This document shows, piece after piece, positions 24,246 to 33,566 of a DNA stretch of 64,000 bases (position 1 is its first letter; each line of letters starts with the position of its first letter). The notes below the pieces were generated by a model. It did not search any database, was not told the origin of the DNA, and worked only from the letters and a program-made list of their open reading frames with translations. The translations under genes and the position numbers were made by a program. The DNA is from Sphingomonas sp. (GTDB lineage: Bacteria > Pseudomonadota > Alphaproteobacteria > Sphingomonadales > Sphingomonadaceae): the NCBI RefSeq assembly GCF_019746665.1, contig NZ_JAIERS010000002.1, positions 46,733-110,732 of the forward strand, given 5' to 3'.

Positions 24246-26960
24246 GTGTCGGCGAAAATGCCCTATCCCGCGCTTCACGCAAGCCATGGCGGCATTTGGA
24301 TCGCGCATGAAGGTGATACCCGCCCGGTATCCCGCGCCGAGGCGATCCGGCGCGCGGGCGATACGCCGATGATCCTGCTCAATGCGCCGCTTATCGCGCA
24401 GCGGCTGGGTTATGCCGAGCTGTCGGGGCTCGACGTGCTCGAGCTGTTCGCGTTCCTGCACCCGGCGCGCTTCATGGTGCCGACGCCCAAGGGGCTCGCC
24501 GCCGTGGCCGGGCTTGCCGCGCCGGCGCGCGATGCCGATGTGCCCGCGCTGTTGATCGCCGCCGCCGAGGCGCTGATCGCGCGGATCGACGGCGATTGGC
24601 CCGAGCGCGAGGGGGCGTGGGGCGCGCTTCAGGCGCTGGCGCGGTTGCGCTGGCCCTGGGCGGCGGCGCTCGCGGCGCACATCCCCCGCCCGCCCGCGCA
24701 CGAGCCCTTCCTGTTCGCGCGCCTGCCCGAATGGGAGGAAGCCGCGCCGCGCCCCGCGCCGCGCACCGTGACCATCGCGCCCGAGGCGGCGGTCGAGCGG
24801 CTGGCGCGGCTCACCGGCGCCGGCGCGGAGCAGCGCCCCGGCCAGCGCGCTTATGCCGAGGCGGCGAGCACCGCCTTCGCGCCAAGGGTCGCGCGCGAGG
24901 CGCCCAATCTGGTGCTGGCGGAGGCGGGGACGGGGATCGGCAAGACGCTTGGCTATCTCGCCCCGGCGTCGCTCTGGGCGGAACAGGCCGGCGGGGCGGT
25001 GTGGGTCTCCACCTTCACCAAGGCGCTGCAACGCCAGCTGGGGCACGAGACCGCGCGGCTGTTCCCCGATGCCGTGCAGCGCCGGGCGCGCGTCGTCACC
25101 CGCAAGGGACGCGAGAACTACGCCTGTCTGCTCAATCTGGAGGATGCGCTGCAGGGCGGGTTCCAGGGGCGCGCGGCGGTCCTCGCGCAGCTCGTCGCGC
25201 GCTGGGCGGGGTACACCGCCGATGGCGACATGGTCGGCGGCGACCTGCCCGGTTGGCTGCCAACCCTCTTCCGTCGCAACGGCGCCCCCGCGCTCACCGA
25301 TCGGCGCGGCGAGTGCGTCTATGCCGGCTGCCCGCATTACCGCAAATGCTTCATCGAACGCGCCGCGCGTGCCTCGGCCAATGCCGACATCGTCATCGCC
25401 AACCACGCGCTGGTGATGGTCAACGCCGCGCGGGGGCGCGAAGTGGCGACGCGGCCGACGCGCTATGTGTTCGACGAGGGCCACCACCTGTTCGACGCCG
25501 CCGACGCGATGTTCGGCGCGTCGCTCTCGGGCGCGGAGACGATCGAGCTGCGCCGCTGGGTGCTTGGGCCGGAGGCCAATGCACGGGGGCGCCGCCGGGG
25601 GCTTTCGGCGCGGCTGTCCGATGTCGCGAGCTATGACGCGGGCGGGGCCGAGGCGATCGCCGCCGCCGCCGATGCCGCGCGCGCGCTGCCGAGCGACGGT
25701 TGGCTGGCGCGACTGGCGGAGGGCCAGCCCTTTGGCCCGGTCGAGGCGCTGCTCGCGGCGGTGCGCGGCCTCGTTTATGCGCGCGACACAGGCGCCGAGG
25801 ACGCGGGCTATGCCCTGGAGACCGAACTCGCCGAGCCCGACGCCGCACTGATCGAGGCCGCCGGCCCCGCCGCGCGCGCGCTCGCCGAGCTCCACCGCCC
25901 GCTGGTCGCGCTCGGCCGGCGGCTGGAGGCGGTGCTCGATGAAGCGCCGGACTGGCTCGATGCGCCCGCGCGGGCGCGGATCGAGGGCGCGATCGCCTCG
26001 CTCGGCTGGCGCGCGGAAACGGTGAGCGCGTGGCTCGCGCTGGTCGCGCGGATCGGCGGCCCGGCCGACCCCGATTTCGTCGATTGGCTCGGCGTCGATC
26101 GGGTCGAGGGGCGCGAGTATGACATCGGCCTCCACCGCCGCTGGCTCGATCCCACGCGCCCCTTCGCCGAGATCGTGCTGAAGCCCGCCCAGGGCGCGCT
26201 GATCACCTCGGCCACGCTACGCGCCGGCGGCGATTGGGCGGTGGCGGAGGCGCGCGTCGGCGCGCCGCACCTGCCGCGCCCGGCCGAACGGTTCGAGGCC
26301 GAAAGCCCGTTCGATTACGCCGAGGCCGCGCAGGTGCTGATCGTCACCGATGTGAAGAAGGGCGATGGTGCCGCGCTCGCCAATGCCTATGCCCAGCTGA
26401 TCCTGGCGGCGCGGGGCGGAACGCTGGGGCTGTTCACCGCGATTCGCCGGCTGCGCGGCGTTCATGCCCGCATCGCCGATCGCCTCGCGCGCGAGGGATT
26501 GCCGCTCTACGCGCAGCACGTCGATCCGATCGACACCGGCACGCTGGTCGACATGTTCCGCGACGAGCCGCACGCCTCGCTGCTCGGCACCGATGCCCTG
26601 CGCGACGGGGTCGATGTGCCCGGCCATTCGCTGCGGCTGGTGGTGCTGGAGGGCGTGCCCTGGGCCAAGCCGAGCGTGGTTCACGCCGCGCGCCGCCTGG
26701 CGAATGGCGGCAGCGCCTATGACGATCGCCTCGTCCGCGCGCGGCTCGCCCAGGCGTTCGGGCGGCTGATTCGCCGCGCCGACGATCGCGGGACGTTCGT
26801 GCTGCTCTCCCCCGCGGTGCCGAGCCGGCTGCTCGGCGCGTTCCCGGCGGGCGTGCCGATCGCGCGGGTGACGCTGGAGGAGGCGGTCGCGCGGGTATCG
26901 CTTTCCACGCGCGCGCCGCTGGTGCATGAGGCGGCCGAGCAACCAAGCGAGCGGCGATGA
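24246..26960 (+). CDS. DinG/YoaA-type ATP-dependent DNA helicase
   Basis: A superfamily 2 XPD-like helicase of about 900 residues. Walker A is in LAEAGTGIGKTLGYLAPA and the DEAH-like box reads RYVFDEGHHLFDAAD. Four Cys of a probable Fe-S cluster lie between them (YACLL, GECVYAGCPHYRKC). C-terminal motifs include LGTDALRDGVDVPGHSLRLV and the motif VI Arg region RLAQAFGRLIRRADDRGTF. The first ~180 residues are an extra N-terminal region seen in alphaproteobacterial homologues. GTG 24246 opens the frame; ATG 24258 is an alternative. It overlaps the SixA-like gene by ATGA. Confidence 0.92.
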   Translation: MSAKMPYPALHASHGGIWIAHEGDTRPVSRAEAIRRAGDTPMILLNAPLIAQRLGYAELSGLDVLELFAFLHPARFMVPTPKGLAAVAGLAAPARDADVPALLIAAAEALIARIDGDWPEREGAWGALQALARLRWPWAAALAAHIPRPPAHEPFLFARLPEWEEAAPRPAPRTVTIAPEAAVERLARLTGAGAEQRPGQRAYAEAASTAFAPRVAREAPNLVLAEAGTGIGKTLGYLAPASLWAEQAGGAVWVSTFTKALQRQLGHETARLFPDAVQRRARVVTRKGRENYACLLNLEDALQGGFQGRAAVLAQLVARWAGYTADGDMVGGDLPGWLPTLFRRNGAPALTDRRGECVYAGCPHYRKCFIERAARASANADIVIANHALVMVNAARGREVATRPTRYVFDEGHHLFDAADAMFGASLSGAETIELRRWVLGPEANARGRRRGLSARLSDVASYDAGGAEAIAAAADAARALPSDGWLARLAEGQPFGPVEALLAAVRGLVYARDTGAEDAGYALETELAEPDAALIEAAGPAARALAELHRPLVALGRRLEAVLDEAPDWLDAPARARIEGAIASLGWRAETVSAWLALVARIGGPADPDFVDWLGVDRVEGREYDIGLHRRWLDPTRPFAEIVLKPAQGALITSATLRAGGDWAVAEARVGAPHLPRPAERFEAESPFDYAEAAQVLIVTDVKKGDGAALANAYAQLILAARGGTLGLFTAIRRLRGVHARIADRLAREGLPLYAQHVDPIDTGTLVDMFRDEPHASLLGTDALRDGVDVPGHSLRLVVLEGVPWAKPSVVHAARRLANGGSAYDDRLVRARLAQAFGRLIRRADDRGTFVLLSPAVPSRLLGAFPAGVPIARVTLEEAVARVSLSTRAPLVHEAAEQPSERR

Positions 26961-27502
26961 AACATCTGTTCCTGCTGCGCCACGCCAAGTCGGGCTATAG
27001 CGACGATATTCCGCGCGACTTCGATCGCCCGCTGAACGCGCGGGGCGAGCGCGCGGCGGAGACGATCGGCCGCTATTGCCGGCGCGAGCGGCTGGCGTTC
27101 GACGCGGCGATCGCCTCCGACGCGGTGCGCTGCGTGCAGACCGTTGCCGGGGTCGAGTCGGGGCTGGGGGCGGCGCTCGGCGTCCAGTGGCAGCGCGGGC
27201 TTTATCTCGCCTCGGCGGCGACGCTGCTGGAGGCGGTGCAGGCTCTGCCCGGGGCGGCGAGCCACGCGCTGCTGGTGGGGCATAATCCGGGGCTTGAGGA
27301 TCTGATCTTCGATCTGGTGCCCGAAGGCGATCCGCTGCGCGACCAGGTCTATGAGAAATTCCCCACCGCCGCGCTCGCCGAGCTGGTGGCGGAGGGCGGC
27401 TGGAGCGATTTCGGGGCGGCGGCGGCGCCGGGCGCGGTGCGGCTGACCCGCTTCGTGCGCCCGCGCGATCTCGACCCCAGCCTGGGGCCGGACGGGGATT
27501 AA
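26957..27502 (+). CDS. SixA-like histidine phosphatase
   Basis: A 181-residue member of the histidine phosphatase superfamily. It opens with KHLFLLRHAKSGY, the RHG-type catalytic motif in its SixA form (RHAKS), and has SDAVRCVQT and the second catalytic His in ALLVGHNPGLEDL. SixA of E. coli dephosphorylates phosphohistidine in signalling proteins; whether this homologue does so is not known. The ATGA overlap with the helicase gene shows cotranscription. Confidence 0.88.
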   Translation: MKHLFLLRHAKSGYSDDIPRDFDRPLNARGERAAETIGRYCRRERLAFDAAIASDAVRCVQTVAGVESGLGAALGVQWQRGLYLASAATLLEAVQALPGAASHALLVGHNPGLEDLIFDLVPEGDPLRDQVYEKFPTAALAELVAEGGWSDFGAAAAPGAVRLTRFVRPRDLDPSLGPDGD

Positions 27503-27552
27503 CGCCCGCCGCGCGGCTGGCCCCCGCGCCGAACAACCGCTATACCCGCCCC

Positions 27553-28362
27553 ATGTCGCTTATCCTCGCCGCCACGCTGTCGACGCTGGCGATGATCCTG
27601 ATCGTCGCGGTGCGCTATCTGATGGTCAGCGGTGCCTTCGCCTTCGCGACGCGGCTGCGCCACCCTGGGCTCTACCACGGCCTCGACAAGCAGATCGTCC
27701 GCGAGATCCGCTGGAGCCTGATGAGCGCCGCGATCTATGGCGTGCCCGCCGGCGTCGTGGCCTGGGGCTGGCGCAACCAGGGCTGGACGCTGATCTATGA
27801 GCGGCCGGGCGACTATCCGCTCTGGTATCTGCCGCTGTCGATTTTCCTCTATCTCTTCGCCCACGACACCTGGTTCTACTGGACCCATCGCTGGATGCAC
27901 CAGCCGCGCTGGTTCCGCCTGGCACACGCCGTCCACCATGCCAGCCGCCCGCCGACCGCCTGGGCGGCGATGGCGTTCCACCCGATCGAGGCACTGACTG
28001 GCGCAATCGTGATTCCACTACTGGTGTTTATCGTGCCCATTCATGTCGCGGCGCTTGGTTTCGTGCTATTGGTGATGACGGTGATGGGGGTCACCAACCA
28101 TATGGGGTGGGAAATTTTCCCCGCGTTCATGTGGCGGGGGCCATTGGGAGCATGGTTGATCACGGCGAGCCATCACCAGCGGCATCATGAGGAGTATCGG
28201 GGGAATTATGGCCTCTATTTCCGGTTTTGGGACCGGCTGTGCGGCACCGACCGCGGGGTCGGTCGCTTCGCGCCGCGCAAGGCGCCTGGTGGCGGGTGCG
28301 GGCCTGCTGGCGAGCCTGATGGGGGCGAGCCCGGTCGCCTCGCTCCAGGTCACGGTCGATAG
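27553..28362 (+). CDS. Fatty acid hydroxylase/sterol desaturase-family membrane protein
   Basis: A di-iron membrane oxygenase with the eight-His pattern: HDTWFYWTHRWMHQP, LAHAVHHASRPP and ASHHQRHHEEYRGNYGLYF, and four or more helices. Such enzymes hydroxylate or desaturate fatty acids, sterols or carotenoids; the substrate is undecided. Similarity ends near base 28275 (CGTDRGVGRF); the last ~30 residues are Gly/Pro-rich and overlap the next gene by over 150 bases in another frame, so they are probably an extension. From about 27990 to 28240 the codons turn less GC-rich at third positions (ATT, CCA, CTA, TTG, GGG) than in the first half. Confidence 0.82.
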   Translation: MSLILAATLSTLAMILIVAVRYLMVSGAFAFATRLRHPGLYHGLDKQIVREIRWSLMSAAIYGVPAGVVAWGWRNQGWTLIYERPGDYPLWYLPLSIFLYLFAHDTWFYWTHRWMHQPRWFRLAHAVHHASRPPTAWAAMAFHPIEALTGAIVIPLLVFIVPIHVAALGFVLLVMTVMGVTNHMGWEIFPAFMWRGPLGAWLITASHHQRHHEEYRGNYGLYFRFWDRLCGTDRGVGRFAPRKAPGGGCGPAGEPDGGEPGRLAPGHGR

Positions 28363-28702
28363 CCTGCGCTCGACCAAGGGCGAGCTGCGGGTGTGCCTCA
28401 CGGCCGATCCGCGGAACTTCCCCGCCTGTGTCGACGATGCCCGCGCGGTGACGCGCACCGTGCCCGCCGCCGAGCGGGGCCTGCGCTTCGAGGGGCTGCC
28501 GCCCGGCCATTACGCGGTAGCGGTGATCCACGACGCGAACGGCAACGCCAAGCTCGACACCTTCATGGGCATCCCGAAGGAAGGCTTCGGCTTTTCGCGC
28601 AACCCGGCGATCGGCTTCGGCCCGCCCAAATTCACCGCCGCCGCGTTCGATCTGGGCGCGGAGGGGAGCGTGCAGCCGGTGAAGATGCGGTATCTGCTGT
28701 AG
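28208..28702 (+). CDS. DUF2141 secreted protein
   Basis: The mature domain from about base 28345 (LQVTVDSLRSTKGELRVCL) is a DUF2141 protein: RGLRFEGLPPGHYAVAVIHD, ANGNAKLDTFMGIPKEGFGFSRNP and FGPPKFTAAAFDL match the family, whose members are periplasmic or outer-membrane associated and of unknown function. A hydrophobic leader (AGAGLLASLMGASPVAS) precedes it. The start is uncertain: ATG 28208 has GGGGG upstream but lies inside the conserved part of the hydroxylase gene; GTG 28289, with AAGG six bases before it, is a good alternative; ATG 28319 is also possible. The large overlap is unusual in this window. Confidence 0.75.
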   Translation: MASISGFGTGCAAPTAGSVASRRARRLVAGAGLLASLMGASPVASLQVTVDSLRSTKGELRVCLTADPRNFPACVDDARAVTRTVPAAERGLRFEGLPPGHYAVAVIHDANGNAKLDTFMGIPKEGFGFSRNPAIGFGPPKFTAAAFDLGAEGSVQPVKMRYLL

Positions 28703-28703
28703 G

Positions 28704-28860
28704 TTTTGGTTCACGCGGGAGGCGAATGCCCGCGAGACGTGGCCCAACCAAGCCCTCTCCCCTTCAGGGGAGAGGGTTGGGAGAGGGGGACCGAGGCGTG
28801 CCGCTGCCCCTAGCTTCCCCTACACCCCACCCCTTCCTCTGGAGGGGAGCGGGCTTTTTC
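28704..28860. repeat. Degenerate palindromic repeats upstream of the thiC leader
   Basis: Three repeat pieces lie here. TTTTGGTTCACGCGGGAGGCG (28704-28724) matches the arm of the inverted repeat at 58431. CCCTCTCCCCTTCAGGGGAGAGGG (24 bases, 28753-28776, arms CCCTCTCCCC/GGGGAGAGGG) is a perfect hairpin followed by GAGAGGGGGACC as in the 3743 family. CCCCTTCCTCTGGAGGGG (28830-28847) lies before GCGGGCTTTTT and may end the DUF2141 transcript. Confidence 0.6.
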
Positions 28861-28912
28861 TCGCCCCGCCCTGCCGCGTGAACGCTATACTTCCGACCCG
28901 CCCCACGCTAAA

Positions 28913-29014
28913 CACGCCGCTTCCCCGGGGGGCCGCGCCGAAGCGGCTGAGAGGCGGCTGAGGCCGCGACCCGCTGAACCTGATCCGGTTGAGACCGGCG
29001 GAGGGAGGGAGCGT
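28913..29014 (+). ncRNA. TPP riboswitch (THI element)
   Basis: The leader of thiC carries the conserved thiamin pyrophosphate aptamer blocks: GCGGCTGAGAGG (28942-28953), the pyrimidine-sensor block CGACCCGCTGAACCTGATC, and ACCGGCGGAGGGAGGGAGCG at the 3' side pairing with CGCTTCCC at its start to form P1. When bound by TPP it should hide the thiC ribosome binding site or promote termination. The 3' end lies about 37 bases before the thiC ATG, which favours control of translation initiation (inference). Confidence 0.93.
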
Positions 29015-29033
29015 CCACGCCCTCACTCCGTAA

Positions 29034-31653
<2,620 letters not shown>

Positions 31654-31745
31654 GGCGACGATGCGCTCCGCCGTCGCCCCGTCGCCCCATCCCGGCGCGC
31701 GGCGGGCGCGGCCGATCGCTGGTTCGGCCGATGGGGAAAGGCGGA

Positions 31746-31821
31746 TGGTGGGTCCGCCGGGATTCGAACCCGGGACCTCTCGATTAAAAGTCGCTTGCTC
31801 TACCGACTGAGCTACGGACCC
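31746..31821 (-). tRNA. tRNA-Lys (anticodon UUU)
   Basis: The minus strand reads GGGTCCGTAGCTCAGTCGGT, with acceptor GGGTCCG/CGGACCC, D-arm, anticodon loop ACTTTTAAT giving TTT, T-arm CCGGGTTCGAATCCCGG and an encoded CCA at 31746-31748. The folK gene on the same strand runs into its first ten bases. Confidence 0.97.
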
Positions 31822-32330
31822 ACGCGGCCCCGCACATAGCCGCTTCGCGCGCCAGTGCAAGGGCGGGCGAGCTGGCGGACGGTGCGCCCGCTGACCGGAT
31901 CGCGCCAATCGGGGGCGATCGCGGCGAGCGGGCCGAGCACGAAGTCGCGGGTGCGCCACGCCGGATGCGGGATCACCAGCCCTGGCGAGACCCACGCGCC
32001 GCCCGACCACAGGATCAGGTCGAGATCGAGCACCCGCGCCCCCCAGCGTCGTCCGGGGCGGCGACCGAAGCGCGCCTCGATCGCCTTCAGCGCCGCCAGC
32101 ACCGCATCGGGCGGGGCGGCGATCGCGACCAGCGCGGCGGCATTGGCGAAGCGCCGCGTGGACGGGCCGAGCGGGGCGGTCTCGACGATCGGCGACACCG
32201 CCCGCACCGCGCCCAGCTCGGCGAGCGCGGCCACCGCCGCCCGCAGCACCCCGCGCGGGCGTCCGGCGCGCCCAGACCGGTTCGAGCCGAGCGCGATCGC
32301 GTAGAGATAGGGCGCGCTTGGCACGGACAT
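31812..32330 (-). CDS. folK: 2-amino-4-hydroxy-6-hydroxymethyldihydropteridine pyrophosphokinase
   Basis: HPPK transfers pyrophosphate from ATP to the pterin in folate synthesis. The 172-residue protein has AIALGSNRSG at the start, SPIVETAPLG, the substrate motif FANAAALVAI, and the Mg-binding RRWGARVLDLDLILWSGG with the D-x-D of the family, then IPHPAWRTRDFVLGPL. The stop codon TAG lies inside tRNA-Lys: the last codons GTGGGTCCGTAG include the tRNA acceptor stem, so tRNA processing would cut the folK message at its stop. Divergent from the uracil-DNA glycosylase gene. Confidence 0.94.
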   Translation of the reverse strand: MSVPSAPYLYAIALGSNRSGRAGRPRGVLRAAVAALAELGAVRAVSPIVETAPLGPSTRRFANAAALVAIAAPPDAVLAALKAIEARFGRRPGRRWGARVLDLDLILWSGGAWVSPGLVIPHPAWRTRDFVLGPLAAIAPDWRDPVSGRTVRQLARPCTGARSGYVRGRVGP

Positions 32331-32353
32331 CGCCGCCGCCTATCGCAGCGGGC

Positions 32354-33004
32354 GTGACCATCTCAAGCCTTGAACCGCCGCGCGATTGCCCGCTCTGCCC
32401 GCGCCTCGCCGCGTTCCGCGCGCAATGCCGCGCCGAATTTCCCGATTGGTGGAACGCGCCGGTCCCCGCCTGGGGGGACGCCGAGGCGTGGCTCGCGGTG
32501 GTGGGACTCGCGCCCGGCAAGCACGGCGCCAACCGCACCGGGCGGCCGTTCACCGGCGATTATGCGGGCGAGCTGCTCTATGCGACGCTCGCCAAGTTCG
32601 GTCTGTCCCGGGGAAAGTTCGACGCGCGACCCGATGACGGTCTGGCGCTCAGCGGCGCGGTGATCCTCAACGCGGTCAAATGCCTGCCGCCCGAGAACAA
32701 GCCCGTCCCCGCCGAAATCCATGCCTGCCGCCCATTCCTGGAGGCGCAGCTGGCGGCGCTGCCGAAGCTGCGCGTGGTCGTCGCGCTAGGTCAGATCGCG
32801 CATCAATCGGCGGTGAAGGCGCTGGGCGGCAAGCTGCCCAAGGCCAAGTTCGCGCACGGCGCCGAGCATCGCCTGCCATCGGGGCTGGTGCTGATCGATA
32901 GCTATCATTGCAGCCGCTACAACCAGAATACCGGGCGGCTGAACGCGGCGATGTTCGAGGCGGTGTTCGCCCATGCGATCACCCATCGCCCGCCAGCGGC
33001 GTGA
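32354..33004 (+). CDS. Type-5 (family 5) uracil-DNA glycosylase
   Basis: Removes uracil and related bases from DNA. About 216 residues with the Fe-S Cys start CPLCPRLAAFRAQC, the motif A region VVGLAPGKHGANRTGRPFTG characteristic of family 5 (GLAPgxHGANRTGR.FTGD), ILNAVKCLPPENKP with further Cys, and the C-terminal DSYHCSRYNQNTGR in which Pro of the common HPSR is Cys. GTG 32354 is my preferred start; TTG 32318 would overlap the divergent folK start. Confidence 0.88.
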   Translation: MTISSLEPPRDCPLCPRLAAFRAQCRAEFPDWWNAPVPAWGDAEAWLAVVGLAPGKHGANRTGRPFTGDYAGELLYATLAKFGLSRGKFDARPDDGLALSGAVILNAVKCLPPENKPVPAEIHACRPFLEAQLAALPKLRVVVALGQIAHQSAVKALGGKLPKAKFAHGAEHRLPSGLVLIDSYHCSRYNQNTGRLNAAMFEAVFAHAITHRPPAA

Positions 33005-33058
33005 CTTTGCGCGGGCGTCGCGCTAAAATCGGCGCGTAAAAGCGAAAGGTTAGCCCCT

Positions 33059-33277
33059 ATGATCCTGCTGATCGCAGCACTCGCCGCGAACCCCACCCCG
33101 CCGCTGGTCGACAAGGGCAAATGCGCCCCCGCCCGCCTGGAGCGCGCCGGCACGCCGCGCCCGGCAAGGCCCGAGACACTCGACCGCCAGCCCGATGCCG
33201 AGCTGTATTTCACGGTGTGGCGCAGCGTCGACAATTGCCCCAAGCCGGTGAAGGTGCGCGAGGCGCGGGCGCGCTAG
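33059..33277 (+). CDS. Small secreted protein of unknown function
   Basis: A 72-residue protein with a short signal-like N-terminus (MILLIAALAANPTPP) and a mature part containing two Cys (KGKCAPAR and VDNCPKPV) that could form a disulfide. AAAGG lies eleven bases before the ATG. No family recognised. Confidence 0.5.
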   Translation: MILLIAALAANPTPPLVDKGKCAPARLERAGTPRPARPETLDRQPDAELYFTVWRSVDNCPKPVKVREARAR

Positions 33278-33402
33278 CCGCCCGGTAACCCCCGTCCCGG
33301 GGCTGAACACTTCGCTCCCGGTGAGCAGCCCAGCCCGGGCCACGCGCATGGCCCCCATCCCATCTTTCGTCTATGGCCGTGCCATAACCGGGGGGTGAGT
33401 CG

Positions 33403-33564
33403 ATGAGTTTGGTTGGCCGCATTCAATGCCTGTTCGGCGTGCATCATCGCTCGCAGGGGCGGGCGAAGCCGGATGACGCGCGCGGCACCTATGTCAGCGT
33501 CTGTCGCCATTGTGGCGTTCCGATGGAGCGGCAGAACCGGCGCTGGGTGCGCATCAAGGGCTGA
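33403..33564 (+). CDS. 53-residue Cys/His protein
   Basis: MSLVGRIQCLFGVHHRSQGR through WVRIKG; 53 residues with Cys9, His14-His15 and a CRHCG motif at 34-38, a possible small zinc site. GGGGGGTGAG precedes the ATG by about three bases and codon use is GC-rich at third positions, supporting a real gene. It is short enough to be missed by automatic callers. It converges on the usher gene, 2 bases from its stop. Function unknown. Confidence 0.6.
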   Translation: MSLVGRIQCLFGVHHRSQGRAKPDDARGTYVSVCRHCGVPMERQNRRWVRIKG

Positions 33565-33566
33565 GT

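Noticed and set aside
24225..26135. 636-residue frame antisense to the DinG-type helicase
   Set aside because: No recognisable domain; the helicase motifs lie on the other strand.
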